From the NCBI GenBank assembly GCA_964639505.1, contig CAZXDL010000006.1, forward strand, positions 1 to 54,358: a DNA stretch of 54,358 nt, in the 5' to 3' direction. The notes under the pieces are model-generated. The model ran no database searches. It was not told the DNA's origin and was given only the letters and a program-made list of their open reading frames with translations. The position numbers and the translations under genes were made by a program. Shown in pieces: positions 8,083-15,958 of this stretch. This DNA is from CAZXDL01 sp964639505 (GTDB taxonomy: Bacteria; Patescibacteriota; Saccharimonadia; Saccharimonadales; UBA4665). The stretch's first letter is position 1. Every line of letters starts with the position of its first letter.

Positions 8083-8835
8083 ATGTTATACGATGCGATT
8101 TTATTTGATCTGGACGGTACGGCAATCCCTGGCGTCGAGGTTGGTATGCCGTCTGAAGCTCTAGTCAAAGCAGCCAAGGAGTTTAAACAACAAGGCCATC
8201 TCTGTGTCGCAACTGGCAGGGCATGGCCGCCGTCAAAAAATGTTGTCAAGGCGCTTGGCTTAATTGATCCCTGTATTTTATGTGGTGGTGCCTTGATTGT
8301 TGATCCGGTAAAAGAGCAAGTTTTATGGCAGGAAGTAATTGACGCGAACTCACTTAAGGAGTTATTCGAGCTGACAGCTAAGCACGGATACCCTAGTGGC
8401 TATGCGACCGGCCTGACCTATAGGCGACTTGAGAAAGGTAACGGTGTTAGCACCATAAAGAATGTTAATACGTTTTATGTGTATGGCTTGCAGCCGGATA
8501 AAGTGCCCGAAGTTATCGACAATTTAAAACACATCCCCCATGTAAACATAGCTAGAGCCTATTCGTGGGACTTAGATGACGGTATAGATTTGCACATAAC
8601 TAATATACAGGCGACCAAAGAGCACGCAGTGTTCGAACTTTGTAAAATCCTAGACGTTAATCCATTAAATGTAGCTGGTGTAGGTGACGGATTCAACGAT
8701 ATCCACCTATTTAATGCAGTTGGGCACAAAGTCGCCATGGGTAATGCCGCCGAGGAGCTAAAAGAATTAGCTGATGAGGTTATTGAATCTCTTGATGATG
8801 ACGGATTAGCTAAATTTATCAGGGATGTGACTTAG
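8083..8835 (+). CDS. HAD-superfamily hydrolase, Cof/IIB type
   Basis: The 250-residue protein is a haloacid-dehalogenase-fold phosphatase. The nucleophile motif is ILFDLDGT (D9 and D11), motif II is the Thr in CVATGRAW, motif III is a Lys near QATKEHAV, and motif IV is GVGDGFNDIHLF (about 200-211). A large cap between motifs II and III (about residues 80-180) marks the Cof/IIB class, which acts on sugar phosphates, nucleotides or other small phosphate esters. The substrate cannot be told from sequence. No -10 box or Shine-Dalgarno sequence is obvious before the ATG. The 104 nt upstream hold only the tmRNA terminator. Confidence 0.88.
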   Translation: MLYDAILFDLDGTAIPGVEVGMPSEALVKAAKEFKQQGHLCVATGRAWPPSKNVVKALGLIDPCILCGGALIVDPVKEQVLWQEVIDANSLKELFELTAKHGYPSGYATGLTYRRLEKGNGVSTIKNVNTFYVYGLQPDKVPEVIDNLKHIPHVNIARAYSWDLDDGIDLHITNIQATKEHAVFELCKILDVNPLNVAGVGDGFNDIHLFNAVGHKVAMGNAAEELKELADEVIESLDDDGLAKFIRDVT

Positions 8836-8910
8836 GTCATTGACTTTCTGGGCGATTAGTTCAATTATATAGACACAAATTAATGTGGTGGGATAAAAGG
8901 GGTCATTATT

Positions 8911-9222
8911 ATGGCAGCTCGAAATGTAACCATCACAAAACTAGGGGTCGGATCGTTCGCTAAGGTCGTAGGCGTTGCTTACGGATTAGTCGGTTTAGTT
9001 GCTGGAATTTTAGCAACTATTGCAGTGTCAGCTGGAGCTATTACTAGCGATACAACATTTGTGCACACGCTCGGCATCAGCCTTTGGGCATTTGGTTGGG
9101 GTGTAATTATTTATCCAGCAGTCGCATTTGCGTTTGGCTGGATTGAGGGTGCTGTTTTGGCAATCATCTTGAATTTCGTATTCAAGGAGAGCAAGGGTCT
9201 GCAGATCGAACTCGACAGCTAA
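8911..9222 (+). CDS. Small membrane protein, unknown function
   Basis: This 103-residue protein has about three hydrophobic segments: VVGVAYGLVGLVAGILATIAV, a central Trp/Gly-rich segment (SLWAFGWGVIIYPAVAFAFG) and WIEGAVLAIILNFVF. It ends in a short polar tail. A G-rich ribosome-binding site (AAGGGG) lies 11 nt before the ATG. No family is recognised. It is followed by the sigma factor gene, which has its own promoter. Confidence 0.7.
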   Translation: MAARNVTITKLGVGSFAKVVGVAYGLVGLVAGILATIAVSAGAITSDTTFVHTLGISLWAFGWGVIIYPAVAFAFGWIEGAVLAIILNFVFKESKGLQIELDS

Positions 9223-9243
9223 GATCTACATCTAGCGGTGTCA

Positions 9244-9271
9244 TTGACAGCATAGGCATATATGTTATAGT
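9244..9271 (+). promoter_or_regulatory. Promoter of the primary sigma factor gene
   Basis: TTGACA (9244-9249) and TATAGT (9266-9271) are spaced 16 bp apart, with an extended TGT before the -10 box. The ATG at 9278 is 6 nt downstream, predicting a leaderless mRNA. Confidence 0.65.
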
Positions 9272-9277
9272 TTGACG

Positions 9278-10444
9278 ATGCTAGAAGCTTTTCCAGATCC
9301 TTCAGAACCAGAACAAATAGATTTTGAATCAGGGCCCACACCAGAGCTGGAGGTGGGTGATATTGAAGCCGAGCTTAGGTTGGTAGATAATGCCCCTGAT
9401 GAAGACCAGGCCGAGCTAGATGTAGAGGGCGACCGTCCAGATGTGGACGAGTATGGCTTTGATTTAGTTGATGACGCTGGCGTCGAAGATACAGAAGATA
9501 CACCTGAGGTAGGTGATAAACTAAGGCCACGAATTACAAGGCTACCAGCGAAGGCAAGTAGAAGCACAGAAGCTGACGGGGAGTTAGTTCATTGGCGTCG
9601 CAGACTTTTAAACAATATGGCTAAGGTGCCGTTATTGACTCGTGAACAAGAAGTTGAGTTGGCAAAACGCATTGAGTCGGGTGATCAGACAGCCCAAGAA
9701 CATCTAACGGAAGCAAACCTGCTTTTGGTGACCTCTGTTGTGCGCAAAGGGAACTATAAAGGTCGGGGTTTAGAAGAGGGCGAGCTAATCGATGAAGGTG
9801 TTATCGGTCTAATGAAAGCTGTTAAAAAGTTTGACTGGCGCCTCGGCTATAAATTCAGCACCTATGCAACCTGGTGGATTAAACAGGCAATATCAAGAGC
9901 AATTGTTGACAAGGGTAGATCGGTCCGATTGCCTGCTCATATCCACGAACGCAGCAGTGCAGTTCAGAGTGCGAGAGATTTCTTGACAGATTTAAATGGG
10001 CAGCCACCAACCGATGAAGAAATTGCAAAATGGCTCGGTAGGACTGAAAAAGAGGTTGAAGATCTTAGTAGAGCCAGCCAGCCAATCACATCACTTGATC
10101 AGACGATTGCTAATCAAGAGCGCGAAAAAACAACATTCCTAGATCTACTGGAAGATCCCGCCAGCGGAAATGATATCAGGGACGAAGATTTAATCAAGCG
10201 TATTAATGCCTCGGCAATTCAAAAGGCTCTGAAGACGCTTACTCAACAGGAAAGAGAAGTTATTATTGCAAGATACGGAATAGGCGGTAATGACCCTATG
10301 ACACTGCTTGAAGTCGGTGCTACATATCATATAGGTCGCGACCGAGTCCGCAACATTGAAAATGCTGCCCTACACAAGCTGGGAGCTATTAAAGGCTTAA
10401 GTGCGAGACTCGGTATCGAATCGTCAGACGATACTAGCGAATAA
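9278..10444 (+). CDS. rpoD: Primary RNA polymerase sigma factor (sigma-70, RpoD/SigA)
   Basis: This 388-residue protein directs RNA polymerase to housekeeping promoters. About 95 acidic N-terminal residues precede region 1.2 (LLTREQEVELAKRIESGD), region 2 (RGLEEGELIDEGVIGLMKAV, then FSTYATWWIKQAISRAI), region 3 (RSVRLPAHIHERSSAV) and region 4 (TLLEVGATYHIGRDRVRNIE). The His and Glu that recognise extended -10 boxes in region 3.0 are present (AHIHE). In region 4.2 the usual RERIRQIE is RDRVRNIE, so two -35-contacting side chains differ. The start at ATG 9278 fits the promoter; an in-frame TTG at 9272 lies within the promoter region. Confidence 0.95.
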   Translation: MLEAFPDPSEPEQIDFESGPTPELEVGDIEAELRLVDNAPDEDQAELDVEGDRPDVDEYGFDLVDDAGVEDTEDTPEVGDKLRPRITRLPAKASRSTEADGELVHWRRRLLNNMAKVPLLTREQEVELAKRIESGDQTAQEHLTEANLLLVTSVVRKGNYKGRGLEEGELIDEGVIGLMKAVKKFDWRLGYKFSTYATWWIKQAISRAIVDKGRSVRLPAHIHERSSAVQSARDFLTDLNGQPPTDEEIAKWLGRTEKEVEDLSRASQPITSLDQTIANQEREKTTFLDLLEDPASGNDIRDEDLIKRINASAIQKALKTLTQQEREVIIARYGIGGNDPMTLLEVGATYHIGRDRVRNIENAALHKLGAIKGLSARLGIESSDDTSE

Positions 10445-10449
10445 TACTA

Positions 10450-10478
10450 TTGTACATCTGTAGTTAACCTGTTACACT
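10450..10478 (+). promoter_or_regulatory. Putative promoter and leader of the RRM gene
   Basis: TGT-TACACT (10470-10478) forms an extended -10 box; a weak -35 (TTGTAC) lies 17 bp upstream. Transcription from here gives a leader of about 118 nt. The leader contains a small hairpin (CTGG/CCAG) and ends with a GGAG ribosome-binding site. The long leader contrasts with the leaderless neighbours. Confidence 0.4.
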
Positions 10479-10603
10479 ACCGTTGCTAGAAAAGCTGCGA
10501 ATAACTTTTGTTAGGTTCTAGAGAATAATTAAGTAATAAGTACATGTTTCAGAGGCGCAGCTAACTGGTTTGCCAGATTACCTCGAACAGTGCAGGAGAG
10601 TAA

Positions 10604-10912
10604 ATGGCAACCAAACTATTTATCGGTTCCCTAGCATGGGCAACCAACGACGACAGTCTCAAGGACTTCTTTAGCCAGGCGGGTACAGTTGTATCAGCTA
10701 GCGTTATTGTAGACCGCGAGACCAACCGCTCTAAGGGCTTCGGCTTCGTAGAGATGTCAAGCGAAGAAGAAGCTAAAGCAGCTATTGATCAGCTGAACGG
10801 CAAAGAGCTTGACGGTCGTCCAATTGTAGTTTCAGAGGCACGGCCTCGTGAAGAGCGACCACGTGATGGTGGCGGCGGTGGCGGCTACAACGGTGGTGGC
10901 AACCGCTACTAA
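10604..10912 (+). CDS. RRM-domain RNA-binding protein
   Basis: The 102-residue protein is a single RNA recognition motif followed by a Gly-rich tail. RNP2 is KLFIGSL (residues 4-10) and RNP1 is KGFGFVEM (about 44-51). The C-terminus is RPREERPRDGGGG and then Gly/Asn/Tyr. This is the same design as cyanobacterial cold-induced Rbp proteins, which bind RNA and act as chaperones. The ATG has a good Shine-Dalgarno sequence (AGGAGAG) and a long untranslated leader, and a strong terminator follows, so the gene looks like a single-gene, highly expressed unit. Cold induction is inference. Confidence 0.92.
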   Translation: MATKLFIGSLAWATNDDSLKDFFSQAGTVVSASVIVDRETNRSKGFGFVEMSSEEEAKAAIDQLNGKELDGRPIVVSEARPREERPRDGGGGGGYNGGGNRY

Positions 10913-10935
10913 TAGCAAATTACGTTGCTAAACAA

Positions 10936-10965
10936 ATGAGCAGGTATTATGCCTGCTCATTTTTT
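10936..10965 (+). terminator. Rho-independent terminator after the RRM gene
   Basis: A perfect 9-bp stem (ATGAGCAGG with CCTGCTCAT) closes a 7-nt loop and is followed by a run of T. The next promoter starts at the end of the T run. Confidence 0.93.
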
Positions 10966-10973
10966 GTTAGGCT
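10965..10973 (+). promoter_or_regulatory. Extended -10 promoter of the trehalase-like gene
   Basis: TGT-TAGGCT is followed by 7 nt and then ATG 10981. It begins inside the T run of the preceding terminator. Confidence 0.4.
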
Positions 10974-10980
10974 GTAGAGT

Positions 10981-12279
10981 ATGGTTTCCTTTGATTTCGA
11001 CAAAGCAAAAAATTTCGTCAATCCAAAACAGCTGGTCGATAAAATCCAAAATTTTTCTTTTAGCAATGAGGCTGAATTAACTGAGGAAGACGTACGGCAG
11101 GCGCGTGACTATATTGCTGGCTACTGGACAAAAGTCGAGCGCTATCACCCAAAAGACGACGAAAGTTTAGTCGGTTTGCCTAAGCCTTACCTAGTGCCGT
11201 CTTATCGCATCAAAACCGGCTTTGACTTTATGGAAATGTATTACTGGGACAGTTATTTCATGGTGCAGGGTATGATGAATGAAAAGCACCGAGAATTGGT
11301 CACGGGGGTTTTAGAAAACCTAATGGCCTTATTTAAGCGCTTCAAAGTTATCCCAAACGCCTCGCGTACTTATCTGACAGGTCGATCCCAGCCGCCTTTT
11401 TTAACGACCTTTATCTTTGATGTCTATGAGCAATATGGCATGGATCAAAAATGGCTGAAGCAATCGATCGAATTGGCGCAAAAAGAATATCAAACCGTAT
11501 GGCTGGGAGTAAAAAAACCAAACGAACGCCAAGTTTATAAAGGTCTTAGCCGTTATTACGACATTAATTATCTGCATGATTTAGCAGAAGCCGAAAGCGG
11601 CTGGGACATGACGCCGCGTTTTGATCGGCGCGCACTTAATTTTTTGCCGGTTGATCTAAACGCCCTGCTTTATAAGTATGAAATGGATTTTGCGCGGGCG
11701 GCTCGAATCTTTGAAGATGAGACACAAGCTCTTAAATGGGAAGAAGTCGCCAGCCAACGCAAGCAAACTATGAACGAGCTAATGTGGGATCGCATCCGCG
11801 GCATGTACTACGACTATAACTACGTCAAGAAAAAGCGCGGTGGCGTTAGCAGTTTAGCGGCTTATTTCCCAATGTGGGCTGGCATGGTGAGTGATAAGCA
11901 GGCCGCAGCTCTGGTTAAGGCGTTGCGAAGATTTGAGCACAAGGGAGGATTGGCCACGACAGACGCCTTGCCGCTCGGACAATTTGTACTCGGATCACTT
12001 CCAACCCAATGGGCCTATCCAAACGGCTGGGCACCCCTACATTTCATCGTGATACAGGCCCTAGAGCGCTACGGTTACCATGATGACGCTAAGCGTATTG
12101 CAAACAAATGGCTAAAGACCAACCTAGAGTGGTTTAATAAAGACCACGTATTCCTCGAGAAGTATAACGTCGTTTCGCCCGACAAGCCGCCGGTCAAAGG
12201 GCTTTATCCATCTCAAACAGGCTTTGGCTGGACCAACGCCATATTTGAGCGCTTTTGCCTAGACTATATTGACAAATAG
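10981..12279 (+). CDS. Trehalase-like glycoside hydrolase (GH37 type)
   Basis: GH37 trehalases split trehalose into two glucose molecules by inversion. The 432-residue protein carries both family signatures in altered form: FMEMYYWDSYFMVQGM (compare FxExYxWDxY) and QWAYPNGWAPLHFI (compare QWDxPNxWxP). It also has AESGWDMTPRFD, which holds the likely general acid Asp, and FLEKYNV with GFGWTNAI near the C-terminus, where the catalytic Glu is expected. No signal peptide is visible, so it is probably cytoplasmic. It is shorter than E. coli TreA. The Asp of QWD is replaced by Ala, so the substrate may differ from trehalose; GH37-like is safer than trehalase. Confidence 0.82.
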   Translation: MVSFDFDKAKNFVNPKQLVDKIQNFSFSNEAELTEEDVRQARDYIAGYWTKVERYHPKDDESLVGLPKPYLVPSYRIKTGFDFMEMYYWDSYFMVQGMMNEKHRELVTGVLENLMALFKRFKVIPNASRTYLTGRSQPPFLTTFIFDVYEQYGMDQKWLKQSIELAQKEYQTVWLGVKKPNERQVYKGLSRYYDINYLHDLAEAESGWDMTPRFDRRALNFLPVDLNALLYKYEMDFARAARIFEDETQALKWEEVASQRKQTMNELMWDRIRGMYYDYNYVKKKRGGVSSLAAYFPMWAGMVSDKQAAALVKALRRFEHKGGLATTDALPLGQFVLGSLPTQWAYPNGWAPLHFIVIQALERYGYHDDAKRIANKWLKTNLEWFNKDHVFLEKYNVVSPDKPPVKGLYPSQTGFGWTNAIFERFCLDYIDK

Positions 12280-12291
12280 GTCAGTAAAAGG

Positions 12292-12297
12292 CATAAT
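12292..12297 (+). promoter_or_regulatory. -10 box upstream of the 2OG-oxygenase-like gene
   Basis: CATAAT ends 8 nt before ATG 12306, predicting a nearly leaderless message. Confidence 0.35.
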
Positions 12298-12305
12298 AAT
12301 TAATT

Positions 12306-12884
12306 ATGACCGAAGTAATCGCTCCCGTTAAAGATATCGAAGCTGCTCGAGAGTTGTTTGATAACCGTGGACATGTTGCTATCAGTGGACTATTTGCCGC
12401 CACACAAGCCTCGCAAGCTCTGGCTGAACACCACAGATTGTTCGGCAAAACTTTTTCCGGTCACGCTGGTGCTACTGCAAATGCTCGCAGTCCTGCTGCG
12501 ATTGCCGAAGCTGATCTGGCCATCGGTGATATTTACAGAAGTATCATTAGCGGTGCAGAAAATTTGGGACATGACCTAAGAGGTACAGAAGGCTACAAAC
12601 CAAGAATCCAAGTAGTTACGCTTGTTAAAGGTAATCAAGGTAGGCGTCACACTGATGCTGACGTACTCGGTGATTTAACGGCGGTAACTAACCTTGAAGG
12701 ACGATCTAGGTTGGAATTCTGGGACCCAGACGATCCGTCTGACATGCAGGCTGAGGGTGCATATTTAATTGAGCCTGGGGTGGTCGCGTTTATGAAAGGC
12801 AAGGAAGTGCCGCACCGAGGAGTTAACGAATCCGACGGGTTGCGCACAGGGCTCGTCGTTAGCACAGAGCAAATTCCTAGATAA
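12306..12884 (+). CDS. Putative 2-oxoglutarate/Fe(II)-dependent oxygenase
   Basis: I do not recognise a named family, but the 192-residue protein carries the iron and 2-oxoglutarate ligand pattern of the double-stranded beta-helix oxygenases. H115 and D117 are in GRRHTDAD, the distal His is H170 in VPHRGVN and the Arg is R180 in DGLRTGLVVS. The spacings (53 and 10 residues) are normal for that fold, and the intervening segments are predicted beta strands with an acidic loop. The substrate is unknown. It lies between the trehalase-like gene and metG and seems to have its own -10 box. Alternative: a cupin-like protein without catalytic activity. Confidence 0.65.
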   Translation: MTEVIAPVKDIEAARELFDNRGHVAISGLFAATQASQALAEHHRLFGKTFSGHAGATANARSPAAIAEADLAIGDIYRSIISGAENLGHDLRGTEGYKPRIQVVTLVKGNQGRRHTDADVLGDLTAVTNLEGRSRLEFWDPDDPSDMQAEGAYLIEPGVVAFMKGKEVPHRGVNESDGLRTGLVVSTEQIPR

Positions 12885-12908
12885 GTTTATTTAACTAGTC
12901 AAAACCGT

Positions 12909-12914
12909 TAAACT
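12909..12914 (+). promoter_or_regulatory. -10 box of metG
   Basis: TAAACT lies 7 nt before the ATG at 12922. No ribosome-binding site is visible. Confidence 0.35.
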
Positions 12915-12921
12915 ATATGTA

Positions 12922-14385
12922 ATGGGCAAGTACTACATTGCGACTTCTATTCCTTATGTTAATGCCGAGCCGCATATTGGCTTTGCTATGGAGTTGCTTT
13001 ACGGCGACGCTTTGGCTAGGCGAGCCAGACAGCTTGGCCATGAGGTGATTTTTAGCACTGGTAGCGACGAACACGGTGGTAAAATCGCCGAAAAGGCGGC
13101 CGAGCAGGGTATTGACACTAAGAAATTCGCCGATGGCGTTAGTCAAAAATTTCAAGATCTCACTAAGCTGTTAAATGTTAGCAATAACCGTTTTATCCGC
13201 ACAACCGACGCAGGACATGAGCAACGGGCAAAAGTTATCTGGAAGGCGCTTGAAAAGGATATTTACAAAGATAAATACAAGGGCTGGTATTGCACCGGTG
13301 ACGAGGCATTCTTTAGTGAAAAAGAAGTCAAAGCCAACAACGGCGTTTGCCCCAATCACAACCGTCCATATGAGCAGATCGAAGAAGAAAACTACTTCTT
13401 TAAACTAAGTAATTACACCGATGCGATTAATAAAGCAATTGTGACGGGCGAATATTTTATAATTCCTGAAACTCGGCGCAACGAGATACTGGGGTTGCTC
13501 AAAAATGGCCTCGAAGACATCAGCATCTCGCGGCCAAAAGATAAAATCGGCTGGGGTATACCTGTGCCTGGCGACCCTAAGCAAGTTATGTATGTTTGGT
13601 TTGAAGCGCTGATGAACTATATCACAGTGCTGGGTTACCCTGAGCATGAAGATTTCAAGAATTTCTGGCCAGCTCAGGTTCAGGTGATCGGCAAAGATAT
13701 TTTGAGGTTTCATGCGGCTATCTGGCCGGCAATGTTAATGAGTCTGAATGTTAGCCTGCCAAAAGTTTTATATGTACATGGCTTTATCACTGTAGACGGT
13801 AAAAAGATGAGCAAAACGCTAAAAAATGTTATCGCGCCATCCGAAATAGTTGATAAATATGGCGTTGATCCATTTCGATACTACTTTTTGCGTCACGTAC
13901 CGAGCTATGACGATGGCGATTTTAGCTGGGAACGAATGGAATCAGTTTACAACAACGAGCTGGCTAACGAGCTGGGCAATGCCGTCCAGCGCACCACAGC
14001 TCTTATCGTCAAACATCAGCAGGGGCAAATTGGCGACCTACCAGAAGTGGGCCATGATATCGCCCAGTATCAAGAAGCTTTTGGTGCCTGTCGGTTTGAT
14101 CGAGCTCTCGATGAGGTCTGGGAGCAAGTCCGCGGTTTAAATCAATACATTGACGAAGAGAAACCATGGGTGATCGCGACAGATGGCGACGCCGAGCATT
14201 TAAGAGAGGTCTTAGCCTACCAAGTGAGCTCACTACTCAACATTGCTACCCTGCTCGAACCATTTATGCCCGAGACTGCCATTAAAATAAAAGCAATTTT
14301 CTCGGACGGCGTTGCTAAACCGATTAAAGAAACACTTTTTCCTAAACACGAAACTAAGCCCAAACCTAAAGTCGTCGCTAAGTAG
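12922..14385 (+). CDS. metG: Methionyl-tRNA synthetase
   Basis: MetRS charges tRNA-Met and the initiator tRNA with methionine. The 487-residue class I enzyme has the HIGH-type motif PYVNAEPHIGFAMELLYGD, the connecting domain with FRTTDAGHEQ-like residues, and the KMSKS loop DGKKMSKTLKN (about 293-303). The four Cys zinc ligands of the knuckle are not all present: only one Cys is evident in NNGVCPNHNRP and one in WYCTGDEA. The anticodon-binding helical domain follows. There is no C-terminal tRNA-binding domain; the tail is a short KPKPKVVAK stretch. tatD follows after 5 nt, a common pairing. Confidence 0.95.
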   Translation: MGKYYIATSIPYVNAEPHIGFAMELLYGDALARRARQLGHEVIFSTGSDEHGGKIAEKAAEQGIDTKKFADGVSQKFQDLTKLLNVSNNRFIRTTDAGHEQRAKVIWKALEKDIYKDKYKGWYCTGDEAFFSEKEVKANNGVCPNHNRPYEQIEEENYFFKLSNYTDAINKAIVTGEYFIIPETRRNEILGLLKNGLEDISISRPKDKIGWGIPVPGDPKQVMYVWFEALMNYITVLGYPEHEDFKNFWPAQVQVIGKDILRFHAAIWPAMLMSLNVSLPKVLYVHGFITVDGKKMSKTLKNVIAPSEIVDKYGVDPFRYYFLRHVPSYDDGDFSWERMESVYNNELANELGNAVQRTTALIVKHQQGQIGDLPEVGHDIAQYQEAFGACRFDRALDEVWEQVRGLNQYIDEEKPWVIATDGDAEHLREVLAYQVSSLLNIATLLEPFMPETAIKIKAIFSDGVAKPIKETLFPKHETKPKPKVVAK

Positions 14386-14390
14386 CTGCC

Positions 14391-15203
14391 ATGGAGCTCA
14401 TCGACACGCATTGCCACATCCAGTCGATTGGACTGCAAAAAGGTGAACGCACAACCAGAGAGTTATGGGCCAAGGCTAAAGGTGTTACTGCAGAGAGTGT
14501 AATTGCTGACGCCGCAAAGCACGGTGTAAAGACGATGATTTGCGTTGGATGTGATCTAGATGATAGCAAGTTGGCGGTTGAATTTGTTAAAGATAGAAAA
14601 GGTTGTTGGGCTAGTATTGGCATCCATCCCCACGAAGCTGAGCATTTTGTGCGTAGTGGTTCAAAATTATCTGCTTTTGCTGTGCTGGCCGGTCAGCCAA
14701 AAATTGTAGCCATTGGTGAGTGCGGTCTAGATTTTTACTATAATCATTCGCCAAAAAAGGCTCAAAAAACAGTCCTGCAGTTTCAAATGGAGCTGGCGAA
14801 TGAGCTCAAGCTACCATTGATTTTTCATGTTCGTGAAGCCTTTGATGAGTTTTGGCCGATTTTTGATGAATATCCGGGTCTGAGAGGCGTGCTACACAGC
14901 TATACCGATTCCACTAAAAACTTAGCGGCGGCTTTGGATCGAGGGCTTTATATTGGCATTAACGGGATCGCAACATTCGCGAAAGACGCCAAACTTTTGG
15001 AGGTATACAAAAGCATACCTGCGAACAGGCTACTACTGGAAACAGACGCCCCTTTCTTGACACCTACCCCTTATCGTGGTAGTATAAATGAGCCCAAACG
15101 AGTTGGCGTGGTGGCAGATTTTATGGCTGAATTGCGCGACGAAGACCGTGCTAAATTGGCCTCGACGACAACCGCCAACGCTAAAAAATTGTTTGGATTT
15201 TAG
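14391..15203 (+). CDS. tatD: TatD-family metal-dependent DNase
   Basis: TatD proteins are TIM-barrel hydrolases with 3'-5' exonuclease activity on DNA. The 270-residue protein has the metal ligands in order: DTHCHIQ (residues 5-11), GECGLDFYY (about 109-117), the His in IFHVREAF, the His in VLHSYTDS and the Asp in LLETDAPFLTP. Length is normal. The start follows the metG stop by 5 nt, indicating one operon (metG, tatD and the two small genes after it). Confidence 0.94.
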   Translation: MELIDTHCHIQSIGLQKGERTTRELWAKAKGVTAESVIADAAKHGVKTMICVGCDLDDSKLAVEFVKDRKGCWASIGIHPHEAEHFVRSGSKLSAFAVLAGQPKIVAIGECGLDFYYNHSPKKAQKTVLQFQMELANELKLPLIFHVREAFDEFWPIFDEYPGLRGVLHSYTDSTKNLAAALDRGLYIGINGIATFAKDAKLLEVYKSIPANRLLLETDAPFLTPTPYRGSINEPKRVGVVADFMAELRDEDRAKLASTTTANAKKLFGF

Positions 15204-15209
15204 CTAGCT

Positions 15210-15581
15210 ATGTTTGATATAGATAAAATACTCTCACCAATCCCAAACTTTCCTAATTTCTCGGGTTCAAACGAGCGCGCTACTCCCACAAGCGAAAGAG
15301 CCGTCAGTTTTCTTATCCGGCTTAACGAGATCAAACCGGCTGGTAAGACAGCTTTCGATTCAATTACAGCAGATTATCCTGACATTGATAATTCTCCCGA
15401 GGAGAATCTTAGCGAGAAGCCTGTTCAGCCTAAGACTGCTGAAGTAACGGTGTCCATTACCCCCTACGATAATCCTACGACTGAGCACAGAGTTGTCTTG
15501 ACGGTCGAGGAGCAGCGTATCCAAGCGGCCCGAGCCGAAGTGATCGAAGCCCTGAATAATCCTATGCGAGGTAAGCAGTAA
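15210..15581 (+). CDS. Small protein of unknown function
   Basis: The 123-residue protein is polar and has no membrane segment or known motif. It contains acidic and Pro-rich stretches and ends with a helical segment (EEQRIQAARAEVIEALNNP). It begins 6 nt after tatD, and its stop overlaps the next start (TAATG), so it is translated as part of the same operon. Partnership with the next small protein is inferred from this coupling. Confidence 0.7.
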   Translation: MFDIDKILSPIPNFPNFSGSNERATPTSERAVSFLIRLNEIKPAGKTAFDSITADYPDIDNSPEENLSEKPVQPKTAEVTVSITPYDNPTTEHRVVLTVEEQRIQAARAEVIEALNNPMRGKQ

Positions 15582-15946
15582 TGTTGCCCCGCATCCAACC
15601 ACGTAACGACGAGGAGCGTCAAATTGCTCAACAGAGAAAGCTCATCAACCAAGAAGCTAAAATTGGTGGTCAGTTGTTTGGTCCGATTCCAAAAGGCCAT
15701 CGCCGCGAATTCTTTTGCTTAGACCAATATACTTGGGTTTGGCACGAAGAGTGGTTTGATAAAAGTGGCCAACATCAATCGGTCACGACCCGCTATGAAA
15801 TGCGACCCCAAGGTGTTTTAAAAGCTCAAGACGGTCAGCCTTATCAGCGGCTCGGCCGTGATGAAGCAAAAAATTTACTGCAGGCAACTCAGCTTTATGT
15901 GCAAAAAGTCAGCGCTTATTACCAGCAAATGCTAAAAACAGCCTAG
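15581..15946 (+). CDS. Small conserved-looking protein of unknown function
   Basis: This 121-residue soluble protein has a charged N-terminal helix (NDEERQIAQQRKLINQE) and an aromatic-rich core (REFFCLDQYTWVWHEEWFD, then SVTTRYEMRPQGVLK). A C-terminal helix follows, containing ATQLYVQKVSAYYQQML. The core reads like a small beta sheet. It is coupled to the previous gene by a 1-nt overlap. No function can be assigned. Confidence 0.72.
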   Translation: MLPRIQPRNDEERQIAQQRKLINQEAKIGGQLFGPIPKGHRREFFCLDQYTWVWHEEWFDKSGQHQSVTTRYEMRPQGVLKAQDGQPYQRLGRDEAKNLLQATQLYVQKVSAYYQQMLKTA

Positions 15947-15958
15947 GGGGCTGACAGC

